From Diploscapter coronatus (taxonomy: Eukaryota > Nematoda > Chromadorea > Rhabditida > Rhabditidae), in the NCBI GenBank assembly GCA_964036155.1, contig OZ038423.1, positions 40,129,249 to 40,193,248 of the forward strand: DNA of 64,000 nucleotides, written 5' to 3'. Both the position numbers and the translations under genes were made by a program. Position 1 is the stretch's first letter. Each line of letters starts with the position of its first letter. Shown here in pieces: positions 12,903 to 24,492 of this stretch. The notes beneath the pieces were generated by a model. It had not been told where the DNA came from, searched no databases, and saw only the letters and a list, made by a program, of their open reading frames with translations.

Positions 12903-15900
12903 ATGGCGGCTTCGACGGCAGCTGCAGGCCACAGAAGCACTGCAAAGGTGAACATCCACTCAATTATTATGCTAATGCCCTATTAACAATGTCGAATTAT
13001 AAGACATTATTGATTTTTTTCAACTAACATTCTTTTCTAACGACTTTACTCATCAGAATTTAATGAACTCTCATCCAGCTGAATCAAATCTCTTGTACCT
13101 CCTAGCAAAGCGTTGAAGATTTGAAAACAAAACCAATTTTACTGACCAAGCTCTATCTTGTACCGATTAAACGAGAATTTTGAATGCAAATCTCAGCACT
13201 CAATCTGCTGTGTTTACGCTGCTAATTAACCTATTTAGTACACCAATCCGTGTGAAGCTTTGATGCGCTTTTATACTCATTCCTTCACAAAATGTACGCA
13301 AAATTTCTACTTCTATCAGAGTTGTAATAAATTAAATAAAAATGTTTATCTTATCTTGTTTGAAGCATAACGGGTTATTTCGATTTCAACTGTTAATATA
13401 AGATGAAAGAACGGTCATATTTGATTATGCATATTCAAAAATTACCAAGGATCTACACGTTGAACTCCTTTCCTGACTAATAATTTGGCATCGAAATTGT
13501 ACTAACAAGAGATAAAGTCTTCTAAAATTAAATTTCTTACAAATCATCGTCTTTATTTTCAGAAGATGTTACGCGGTCACTGTTTAGTGGCCTCTTTAAC
13601 CGCCTTCTGCGGCGTTTTTCTCGTCGGGTCTCTCGTTTTCATCGGCTTTATGTTCAAAGACATGCACGATTTAGTGCACAGTGCAAAGGAGGATCTCAAG
13701 GAATACAATGTAAGTGTTTTTCAAGCAAATCTGAAAAAATTTCGGTTTCTTAGAAACTTTATAAAAATTAGAGACGAAATGATGCCGATAATATAGATGG
13801 AATTGCATGAACTTTCACGCAACAGAATGTAGTAAATTGAAGGCAGCATAGTTCAAAGAAACTTGTGCGCATATTCTAGTACTTTTCCTAAACGAGAATG
13901 ACGAAGGCAAAGTAAGGTACTTTTCGATTTCTGAAAACAATTTCTCTGCTGCCATCCAGTCCAATTCACTTTTTGCCATGCAGGAATGTATTCACCCATT
14001 CTTTGCGATGACAAGCTAATTAGTGAAATGTCCTCATCTCATTATCATCTGGATTCGTGCAGTTAGGAATCGTCTAAAAAGCATAAGAAATTAGTTGGTC
14101 ATAATTCGAAATGTTGCATAAGTTTATCTTGGGCATCAGAGCCACGTTTCCGAGGGAAATCGAATTTGAATTGTTTTTCAAGATTTTCAGTTTATGTCAG
14201 GGGTAAATCAGCTTTTATTTAAATTTTGATTTTTTGAAAGCAAAGTATTAACTTCAATTTCGACTTCAACTTCGAAAATGTTCAAACCAAAGCTTCGTTT
14301 ATGCCTTATTTTGCCAAGAATCGAAATTATAAATCTTCTAAACTTGTAATCAGAATATAATTCGAGATCTGAATCGAATTAGAATTCACATCAGTATGAA
14401 TTTACGATAAGTAATGAGAAAAAGGTAAATTTTGTCGAAATCGAATTTGACCAAAATCATTCATTCATCTTTCTCGTTTCTGTAAATCATCATGAAAATG
14501 AGACGTTTAGATGAAGAATAATTTTATATCCATTTATTGGAACTAACCGTTATACAAGATACTGCCTAAGAGTAGGAATATGCATAACGTGATCTGGAAT
14601 ATGAATCAGCGATCTTCAAAATAATTGAGATAAAATACCAAACATGTATGAAGAAACCACACTACAAATCAACTCTTCATTGAAAATCTTTCCTTTCAAA
14701 ATCGAAATCAAATTTTCAGTTCTATTCGGACGATGCGTGGGACATGATGGCAAAGAAGCCGGGAATGTTCCCCGATAGCAGAGATCGACGTGCGGCCTAC
14801 GACTCGTCGTCCAACTCGTACCAGCCCTATGGAGGAGGCAACACTCGTGCGAGGACCTCCAATTACGGGCAGGAAGACGACACGAGTAGTGGATACGAGC
14901 AGGGAAGAAATGGACATTGGCCGGCCATCAAGCCGCAGCAGAACAGACCATCATACAACCCCAACACGGCAAAACCATCGAGTGGGGGCTACATTTCGGG
15001 ATTCCGTCTACCTACGTCGGCTACAAAAAGACCGAGCACTTCAGGGTACAACGGGTATGGGACAAATCCCCTCCCTCCCACAGCAGCCATGTACATCCCC
15101 AGTGGCCGACCCAGCTACAATCCATATGGAACCCCTAGCAGCAATCCATACACCACCAGTCGAACCACCAACAGCCAACAATGCCAGTGCGAGGATATGA
15201 TCTCGTCCAACTGCCCTTCTGGACCGGTAGGCGTCTTTATCGATAGCGAAAATACCGTTCAACGATTTTTGAAGTTTCTAATTTTCGGAATCAATGCTAG
15301 TGATGCACTTTTCACAGATCTCAAAAGAGGCTTTTCGCGATCTTCACCTATGTCCGCTTGTAACCTCTACCCATTTTATGCATAATGCTTTGATTTTTCC
15401 GAAACTGGGTGGAGATCGATCATAAACGGATGTAGGTGGATATCACACGATGTTTCTCAAAAGGCCAAGAACTCGAAAAAATATGAACCCTAAATACTCG
15501 TGATGGTCAAATTTTGTCAAACTTTTACTAGCCTGTTTTTATATGACATTTTCATGTAAAAATGATGAATTTTCTTGAGTTAACAATAATAACGTATGCT
15601 CTTCTCTACTGCTAAATTCAAGCACAAACTTATTCAAAATAAAACTCTATTTTAGAAAGATTTGAAGAAAACACGAAAAATGGATTAAAATTCAATTGCA
15701 ATTTGCAAAAGAAATCGAATAATTTTTGTTGATTTTTAGGCTGGCCCGCCTGGTAACGATTTCTATAATCATCCGCCTAATTGATTTGTATAAATGATTT
15801 ATTTTAGGCGCACCAGGTGAAAAAGGGATGGACGGGGCGGCAGATAAGGATTTAGATGAAATTACCCACCTAACCAGATAACTTTAAGTGACAACGGTGT

Positions 15901-18900
15901 TCCTGGTCTTGTTGCGAGCTGCTACGAGTCAGATCACGTCCAGCCTACGTCCACAGGTATACCAATCTGAGAATATCAATGGAGAATAAATTATTCCAGA
16001 ATGCCAAAAATGTCCTCCCGGTCCACCAGGCTTGCAAGGCCCCCCAGGTAAACTATTCTGCAACTTATAGCCTATACAATATGGCTGTTGTTGTGAAAAT
16101 TGAGCCATATTCAATAGTTCTGAGCTAATTTCGGCTTTATATGATAGGGTCGGACATTAAATAGAGCCTAAAATAAAAAATGCCGCAAGTTCGAATATAT
16201 CCGGATAAAAATGGGGTCCACAAAACAGTAACCAGTCGACTTGCTTTTGGCGTCAAATGAAAGAGCCTTATTTGTCCAAACTTTCTATAAAATTTCAGCC
16301 CGATTGGATAAGTTCAAAAATGCAAACAAATTAGGAAAGACAAAGCGAAAAAGAAGAAAAAGCGTGTGAAAGAAAGAAAAATAAATGAGAGAATAGGTAT
16401 GGTAGGATAGGATAGGGTAAAGTAAGGAATGGGGGTAGGGGTGGACATTATCCCAAACTTGGTTGGAATTACTTTACGTAAGATATCCAACCGGCCACTA
16501 GTTTATGAATATAATTGTGAGAAAAAAATCTGATATTTTTTCGAAGTGCTAATAACTTCCGAGGAAGATGCAAATGCGTTTTTCATGCGAATAATATAAA
16601 TTATCGACCTAAAGATGATCATACAAAAATTAAAGGGTCTGACGGTATTCCCGGATCAAATGGCGGAGATGGCCTGCCGGGTGTCGACGGGAAGCCCGGA
16701 ACAAGTTCCCGTGGTCCGCCAGGAGGTAAAATGGAAAGAGTCTGATTTTAAAAATCATTTATTCTTTCAGATGCCGGTACATCAGGCCTACCAGGAGGTC
16801 AAGGTAAAACACAGATCGAGGATAATCTGACTCCATTTCATATCGGTCGTAGAAAATGAGTCCAGATTAGAGAATGAGACCGATATATAGTTCCTTTCCG
16901 AATCTAAAAGAATATGAAGATCAATTGTGATCCTGATTTTCAAAGCTTTTTTATCTCGCTTAACATCTCATCCAGAATTATACAGGATTACTTCATTCTT
17001 ACATTATATTTTGACCTAATCAATTCGGTTTCATGAATGCCCGGAATCCCTGGACGTCATGGAATGCGGCCGAAGGCTAATCCAGGACCGCCAGGTAAAC
17101 TTCATTAGTGTGAAAGTTGCTTGACCTGACTCCTTCTGAAAATGCGATCATTTAAAATAATTTCAAAATGTCGAGAAACTAAGAATTTATGAAATATTTA
17201 TTGTAGGAGTACCAGGTCAAATCGGGCAGAGAGGAAATCCAGGTTGGCGATTTATAATTCTGGACGATTATTTAGTGACCTGATTTGATAACGACTTTTC
17301 ATTAATCGGGAAAATATCAAAGCTAACTGAATTTGTTTCATGACCCGAAGGATTTCCTGGATCGGTTGGTGCTCCTGGGCCCGCTGGAATTCAAGGGCTT
17401 CAAGGTTTGTAAATTGCGAATTTTCAATTATTGTAGTTATTGACAGTAAGATTAACATGAAAATTTCATAAGATATGCCATGCTTTAATGTCTTAGAGGA
17501 GAGCTTTGAGATCTCAGAGATGTGCAAAATTTATTTGAATATAGTCTTCCATTTTTATTCATCAAATATCACAACAATTTACCTAATGCCATTGGTCAAG
17601 CTCATTACAGTTCTTTCTCTCGAATTTGCAACCGTAGTTTGGAAATGAGAAAAATGCTCCATCAGAATATTCATAAACTCGAAAAATCTCTACCAATCAT
17701 AACTTTTAGGTAGACCAGGACCCAGAGGCAGAGATGGGGCATCTGGAACTGTAATTAACTCTTCTTGTTCGTAATAATTCCATAATTTTTGCAGGGCGGA
17801 AGCGCTGGGGTCCCTGGTAGCGATGGTTCGTTTATTTTAATTGTATAAGTTTTAAATTAACTTCCCTTTTTCCAGCCCAGTATTGTCCTTGTCCTCCTCG
17901 CACCCAGCTTCTGGACGTGCCTAAAGGAATGACAGTAATGACCGTGGTTCCAGAGAAAATGGCCACTTTCGCCCGCAATTTGCCGCCCGTTGACAACGGC
18001 TACGGACAAACGTAAGCACTTTTTGTCTTACTCTTTCTTGCTTTGCATCAGCATTTTTGGTTATTAATACGTGTGGCAATTCGAGTAACAAAATTAAACT
18101 AGAGGAGATGAATGAGATCAATTACACCGCTGTGAACGAATAGTTTTTTTTTTTCCAAAATAGTAGACGTGCAATCGTCATAGGATGTGCAAAAATCAGA
18201 ATCACGAGTTGTTCGGTTTGATTAGATAGCCATTCAACATGACCATGAAATTCTTGCATTATCTGCATCATAATTTATATTTTTGATTGTAGCGCTAAAT
18301 TGATTATTTTAAAAGCTGATAGGTAGTATTTTTATTTATCGAGTGATACTTTGTCAAGGATCAGTTTTTATTTTAAATTCCCGAAGTTGAAGGCTCACTT
18401 TAAAAATTTCAAAGTTGACTTTCAAGCGAGTTAAATTCCTACGAATTTAGAATTTTTAAACTAAAACTAAAATCCTCAATTTTAATCCATAAAATGCATT
18501 AATTTTCATTGAATAAAAATATCAATCTATCACTATCAGCATCGACTCTTCTTGTAGAAAGATCTTTGCGCAACAAAATCTGATAGCATTAGAAAACCTT
18601 TAAAGCCGATTTATGTATTGTTTCTCCGGCTTAATTTTATAATTAGTTGATAGCGTAAATCATACAACACGCAATAGTTTTTTGATATCGTCATGCAACA
18701 AAATGCAAATTGAAGGCTAATTTCATATTTGGAAATCATTTACATAACATCTGAAGCACTTCGTCACTACCGATAATATCACATTTGCATTCGAACACGT
18801 GTGCTACTCATCTTATCGCACAGATTTTTAATTACAACTTTTGAATCAAAGTGCTATTTTTTGGATTGCAGAAATCTGCCGCCCTCATCGTACAATGACT

Positions 18901-21566
18901 ATCAAAGTCACCCGAGCAATCCGGCTCCAGAGCCAACTAAAAATAGGGGAGGGCAGTCTAATTACGAGAACAACGGAGGAAATAACAATAACGGATACGA
19001 GTTAGTCAAAGACTTTCTCTAAAAATGTGTGAAATTTCATGGACATTCTCGTTTTATTTTTGTTCTGCATCTACGCGCGAAAGACAGATTGCGTCTGGAT
19101 TTGTGAGAAAAAAGTAGGCTTTGATGAGAAAAAAATCAGCGAGAATCGATGGGCGATAGAGATAGATATTCGTGTGATTTCCATGGCTTTGATATCCTCA
19201 TTAAGTTGCCAATCAGATTGAGAAATCTAAAATGTTGTGACATGTCCATAAACATAGACGTATGGATAAACGTCACTTTGTTGTGTCAATCGACTGTCAA
19301 CAAAGACAATGAATGAATGGGTGAATTGGATGAGATTACAGGAATCCTCCTCCTCATGGAAATGGCTATGACAGCCGCGTTCCTCCCCCAACTAGTCAAA
19401 ATACACATACGAACCAAAACCAAAATCAGAAGCTGAATCAGAACTACGGAAGACAGTCAGTAAATACGTATATAATGAATTTCGAATAACTCTTTTATAC
19501 TTTTTAACCTTCTGATTTGGTTGAATCTATTATTCTATTTACGACTTTTCTTATCAGATAACCCAAAAGTAATTTGAACAATCAGCGGATTTAACTTTTA
19601 CCTCGTACCTATCCTAAACATAACGTTTAACAACGGTTTCTTCTTTTGGTTGAAAGAACTAATGAGGGTTCTAAGCATGGATAAAAAGAAATCTCAGTTC
19701 CGTTTGAATTTCGACGGCTTTGGGCAAATTCTAATCGATTTTGATTCTACAAATTTGTTCAAATTTTTGGAGATTTCCAAAAAGACCCATATTTTAGTTT
19801 CGCAATTATCCTAATTCAAGCATCGAAAACGTCTAATAGGACTATAAATTGTCGTAAAAATGACTGCTAAATTCTTGGATGATATGTGAAAAAATCGTTT
19901 GAAAAAAATGAAAATACGACAAAGATGGAGAAGCATCGGTTTCAGTTGTCAGATTTTATTGCGAAAGAGATAATGAATCTAAAGAATACTTGACGGAGGA
20001 GATTCTTGTTCTGTCAGCCAGAAAATAAAGACATTTCAATTAAAGCAATTAGCTAATGCTTCGACTTTTCGCTTCTAATTAAAAGACAATTTGAAAATAA
20101 TATTTATCAAGAAGTCCATCCTATGACAACTATGACTCTCAATCTACCGCACCAACAACGAATCAGAACAATTACAATCAAGGACAGGCGCCTGGTTATG
20201 GACCTTCGTGAGAATTGTCTTTTTGATGTTCATTACAAAATTTCATCGACTTTAGAACATATAGAGCAATAAATGACAACAATAATGGATATGACACGCA
20301 ATCTGCTCCAGCTTCGTCCCCGTCTCCAACAACAAATCAGAACAATTACACTCCACAACCGCAACCGAGTAGAGAAAGCAGTTATGACAAGTTAGTTTTC
20401 TTTAGTTTCCATGATCTGAAATAAGCCTGTATGGAAATGAGGATTTTCAAATGCTAGCAAAATGATATTCCAAACTCGACCAGTAGCGGAAATTTTGTAA
20501 GCAAAACAAAAAAGTAAATAATTTCCCAGATCAGCTTTGAACGTATTTTCGATCATAATTAATATGCATGAAAAAATGAATAGTTTCGTATCTCGTATTA
20601 TATTTGATTAAAAATATAATTTTGAAAGAGTTTTCTAAGGAACGATCTTCTTTCATTTTTCAAAAATCATTCCAAAATTTTGGGGACGAAAACAGAATAG
20701 GAAATAGCCAAAGATAGGCTAGCATAATTTTCGGACAGATCTGATCTGAAGGAAAAGGTTATTGATTAAAAATGTCGTCAAGTCCAATATTAGGTTCTGA
20801 TGTCTACATTTTTAAAGTAAACTCTATTCGGATTCAGAAGGTTTTCTGACAACGATTACAATTTTAACCCTGATATTTCAAAATCCAATTCCTCCATTGG
20901 TAAAAATTATTGCATTTCAAAAGGGCTAAGATTTTTGTCGTATCTTTGAAATGAAAAGTGGTGTTATTCCAAACTAGTCAACACCAAGATGGTAATTCAA
21001 AAAGTTGTCGATAATCACTTCAATTAGATATTATTTTAGCAACAATAACAACTCTGTTCCTCCAACCAACAATGGGCACAATACACAGACGAATACTCAG
21101 CCACATCCACAACAACCTGCTTATGGTCCTCCACCGTAAGATTTCAAACAGACTAAATTGAAATATGATTCCCTTTCAGAACTACTAACAACAACAATAA
21201 TAATAGTGGATACGATCAACCTGCTGCCCCAACAACGAATAGCCGGCCTGTTCCTGCACCTGCTCCTGCTGATAACGGCTATGGTCAAAATAGTCACAAT
21301 ACCAACAATAATCAAGGAGGCTACACAAATCAGCAACGACCTGCACAGCCATCTTCTGGAGGATATAATGACATGTATAAATTATGAATTTGATTTTAAA
21401 TTAGCACAATTTTAACAAGACATGTTTGATTTAAGTGTTTAGAAGTCAGCAAAGTAACGGGGGCTATAATTCACAACCTAACACTCCCTCATCCATTCGA
21501 GTGCCCGCTCGAAATGGCAATGGCTATTTCTACTATCGACGATATCATAGTCGCCGACACTCATAA
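12903..21566 (+). CDS. Large nematode cuticle collagen with long Pro/Gln/Asn-rich regions
   Basis: Structural cuticle collagen, roughly 730 aa. Exons 12903-12947, 13563-13709 and 14720-15226 give a type II membrane anchor (LVASLTAFCGVFLVGSLVF) and the conserved N-terminal collagen segment ending FYSDDAWDMM. RDRR at residues 85-88 is a candidate proprotein-convertase site. A Tyr/Pro/Ser-rich spacer leads to QCQCEDMISSNCPSGP. Gly-X-Y exons are tiny: 15740-15752, 15808-15816 or so, 15899-15956, 16000-16047, 16636-16725, 16771-16803, about 17037-17094, 17207-17242, 17351-17404, 17710-17750, 17795-17825. The triple-helical part ends at QYCPCPPR (17876-18011), as in other cuticle collagens. A Gln/Asn/Pro-rich tail follows in exons 18872-19000, 19342-19467, 20112-20207, 20256-20390, 21040-21135, 21180-21374 and 21443-21566. 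Two Gly-X-Y joins (15899, 17037) lack a usable AG acceptor. The long non-collagenous flanks are unusual for the family. Confidence 0.85.
16350..16445. repeat. Purine-rich simple repeat in a collagen intron
   Basis: A plus-strand run of A/G-rich motifs, first AAAGAAAGAA and then GGATAGGATAGGG-like units, inside the intron 16048-16635. No coding or structured signal. Confidence 0.5.
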
Positions 21567-22258
21567 ACAACTCGCACCCAATTCACAATGATCTCACTCG
21601 CAAATTAAATTATAACTGATTGCTCCACAATTTATAAACATGATTTACTTATTTTAAATAGCAACGTTAGTGGTGTTTTTTTTTATTTTGGGAATAATTA
21701 TGCAGCAGTTTATGCATGATCTATTATTTCTTTCAATCATGAATTCAATTCAATATATTCGGGATTACTGTTTTCATATTTCTCTGTGCAATGCCGGTGT
21801 CTGATATGTGCTATTTTCTTCATTTTTCTATTCTGAATAGCTTTTAGAATTGTTATTAGATGTACATAAATTTACGCAATTAGCCCAATCAAGAATTCAA
21901 ATTTTTCCCTTCTTGTGAGACATTTTTCAGGCGGTTAGTTATTGGTTGAATGTCGATTCAATAAATATTGAGGTTTACATGTGTGAATGTTGCTCTTCAT
22001 TCAATATGCAAAATTTTAGCTATCGAATTCAAGCTAATATTTAGATTAACATATTCTGTCACAGACTTATCATTTTTGTTAATTTCCTACTTAGTATGGT
22101 CAATATCAACGTAGCCAAAAATATCCGCAAAAAAACATCAAATCAGTCATCGAAATTAGTTGTGTCGAGGATCCAAACTATACTATTATTATTGGAAATG
22201 TGTCAAGTTCTATGCTATTTTTTTCATTAAAGCTTTCTTATCTATCGAAACTAAATTT
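21567..22258. other. Spacer between convergent genes
   Basis: The collagen (plus) and the TMEM53-like gene (minus) end here. AATAAA at 21960-21965 is a possible distant collagen poly(A) signal. Otherwise AT-rich with no gene. Confidence 0.5.
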
Positions 22259-24015
22259 CTATATCTTTGATCTCGGAATTCTTGGGAAATCGTCTTGTTC
22301 TTCTAGACTCCGCAAAAACCCGTCTATTAGAGATTCATATTCTTTGGGATATCTTCTGAAAGAAATTATCAATGCAAATATTTTTTATCTTCTATTTCTA
22401 CCTGTAGTGCTCGACATGTGCAGAATCCTTGAACCTCAGAACTTCAATATGACGATTCCCTGCCTTTTCTAGACTTTCATGAAATTCAGCTATGCTACTG
22501 AAATTAGAAAGTTTTCGAAGACACCCAACAATTAGAATTACAACTGACTCTGGAGGACAGATCGTATCTCCATCAGAATAAACGAAACTGAGTTGACTCG
22601 GCAGTTCTGGATGAGTCTTCAGAAAGTGGTGAGCGCAAAAACGGCGCATATCTCCACCAGCCGCTCTAACAAATTTAAGCTAAAATTAAAATAATTTTAA
22701 AATGTTTTGTTTTTTAAATAATACTCACTCTCAAATTATCCATTCGAGCACCCATTAGGGCACTCGATTTCCACAATTTGTACTTCATCAGTTGATACGC
22801 ACTCGCATCTTTCAACTTGTTACTCATAGAAAAATCGATCACTTGGCTCAAACTTGGAACTGGATCGTGAGCTAATAGGTCAATTGGGCAACTAAATTTG
22901 GAAATCTAATATATCAGTCCGATTCATTGTTTATGAAAAAGTTTTAACTCGTCGTGAATTCAACTTTATCTCGCTCTACAAAAATTTTCAATCTAATGAT
23001 TCCTTAGAAATTCTGAACTGATTTTTACAGAGAGCAAAATTATAAAAGAACATTCTTCCTTGGTTCTCAATCTTTTTCTCTACTCCAAAACAAACTTTGT
23101 AAAAAAACCTTTCAAAGATATTTATTTTAAATTACCTATCAAAAATTATGCCTCTTGTTTTCCGCATAACATCGAGATCTGGGTACTGCATTAGAATTGA
23201 GCAGAATGTATAAATTCCATTCATACTGAAAAGATGTAGAGCTAGCGATTTACTAGGATCAGATAGGACATCATTTAGGCTTTCAGCGAGAACTGATACT
23301 TCTCTTGAATACTAAAAATGACCATTTTTCTGCTTTAAAAAGCATATGGCGGCATATAAAAGTTTGGACACAACACATAGTTGGAGCTTTAGTGGATAGA
23401 CCAAGTTATTCTGAAGCAATTCAACTGAAACTGGCATACTTGTTGATTATATTATGTCGAAGACATGCCAAATTTGAGATGTTTCTGTTCAAATTAACTC
23501 GACTAGTGATTGGCTTCTAGAAGTTACTTCTGCATCCAAACTTTTGCCTATCGCTGTATTCTTACCTTTATGCTCGTGAATAGTTTGAAATCGGCTGTAT
23601 ATTGAAGCGTTGTAAAGCTTAAAATAGTACAAATTAAAATGGTAAAAATAAGTAAAAATTACCCCCGATTTTCGTATATTTTGGCATACTTTGCGACATT
23701 ATCCTGCTTCGCTCCTGACCATCCAAGGAGTGCAACAACGGTGTCCTGATAAAAGTAGTAAATTTGATCAGTCATGAAATCATTAGATTCTAGCTTGTGT
23801 TTTTTCATAAAACAGTCGAAATAACGAGACTTTGAATGACATTTTACATTCAAGCAGACAAGATATCTACATTCAATTTAACTTGGGCTTTTCTCGAATA
23901 TTTAGTAGATGTTATCAATCAATTGGTATCGATATTGGCTTACCTGATTTCGCTTCGGATAAAGTGAATTTGCAGAAGCTGATGGTCTGCCCAGGTAGCA
24001 CAAGGCTCGCTGCAT
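22259..24015 (-). CDS. TMEM53/DUF829-family alpha/beta-hydrolase-like protein, 306 aa
   Basis: Minus-strand exons 23944-24015, 23663-23745, 23566-23617, 23136-23311, 22729-22891, 22402-22679, 22259-22355; all phases agree. Diagnostic blocks: VALLGWSGAKQDNVAKY (27-43), LHLFSMNG with Ser98 at the nucleophile position, GIIFDSCP (123-130), FVYSDGDTICP with Asp220, and SAHVEHYRRYP with His270. These match the DUF829/TMEM53 pattern of an alpha/beta-hydrolase fold; vertebrate TMEM53 is a nuclear-envelope protein. Residues 229-244 (VILIVGCLRKLSNFSS) look like an insertion relative to the family; the DNA there begins GTAATT and ends TTTCAG, like a 47-nt intron, yet the open frame runs through it. A MITE-like element sits in the intron 23618-... 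side at 23347-23556. The start ATG at 24015 gives a short leader exon; a later start is possible. Confidence 0.85.
23347..23556. mobile_element. MITE-like element in the TMEM53-like gene intron
   Basis: Flanked by TA at 23345-23346 and 23557-23558. The left end has TATAAAAGTTTGGACACA; the right end, reverse-complemented, has AGGCAAAAGTTTGGATGCA. Length 210 bp. It shares the AAAAGTTTGG core with elements at 34568, 36183, 38792 and 40056 and lies between exons 23136-23311 and 23566-23617. Confidence 0.6.
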
Positions 24016-24492
24016 TATGGACAAATTAGGAAAAAAATTCTGAAAAGAAATACAAATGATTTGAAAGCACGAAGCAAATTATTTTGCAAGACAAACTTGC
24101 AACCGAAACGAATGTTCGATCAGGACAATCAATTGTAAAGTGAGTTCATTGCGCTACAATGTAGTCAACGCTTTGGTTGTAATGCATTTGTAGCTTGTTA
24201 TCAATAATTTTCAGTGTTTATTTACCAGTTTTGAAGCGTTTCAAAATTCGGAAATGTGAGCACTACTTTTAGATACACCATAAGCAATTGAGTGAATTGT
24301 TTGAAACCTGATGTAAAATAATCAATCACCGATAAACAAGTTAGCAATGAAAAATTTGAAAAAATATTAGTCGAGAGAAAATAAATTGCAGAAACATTCT
24401 AGCCTTATCAAAATCAAAGAATGCTGAATTATGAGTAAGAAAACTAAAAAAATAAGTTGAAATACAAATTCGTTAATTACAAATGAAATGAA
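24016..24492. other. Short spacer between two same-strand genes
   Basis: About 480 bp of AT-rich DNA between the methyltransferase stop and the TMEM53-like start, both on the minus strand. No exon found. The distance is longer than typical for a nematode operon, but co-transcription is not excluded. Confidence 0.45.

Noticed and set aside
12036..12963. Several overlapping open frames on both strands
   Set aside because: They lie in purine/pyrimidine-skewed low-complexity DNA, lack splice context and are Ser/Leu-rich in a way explained by base skew.
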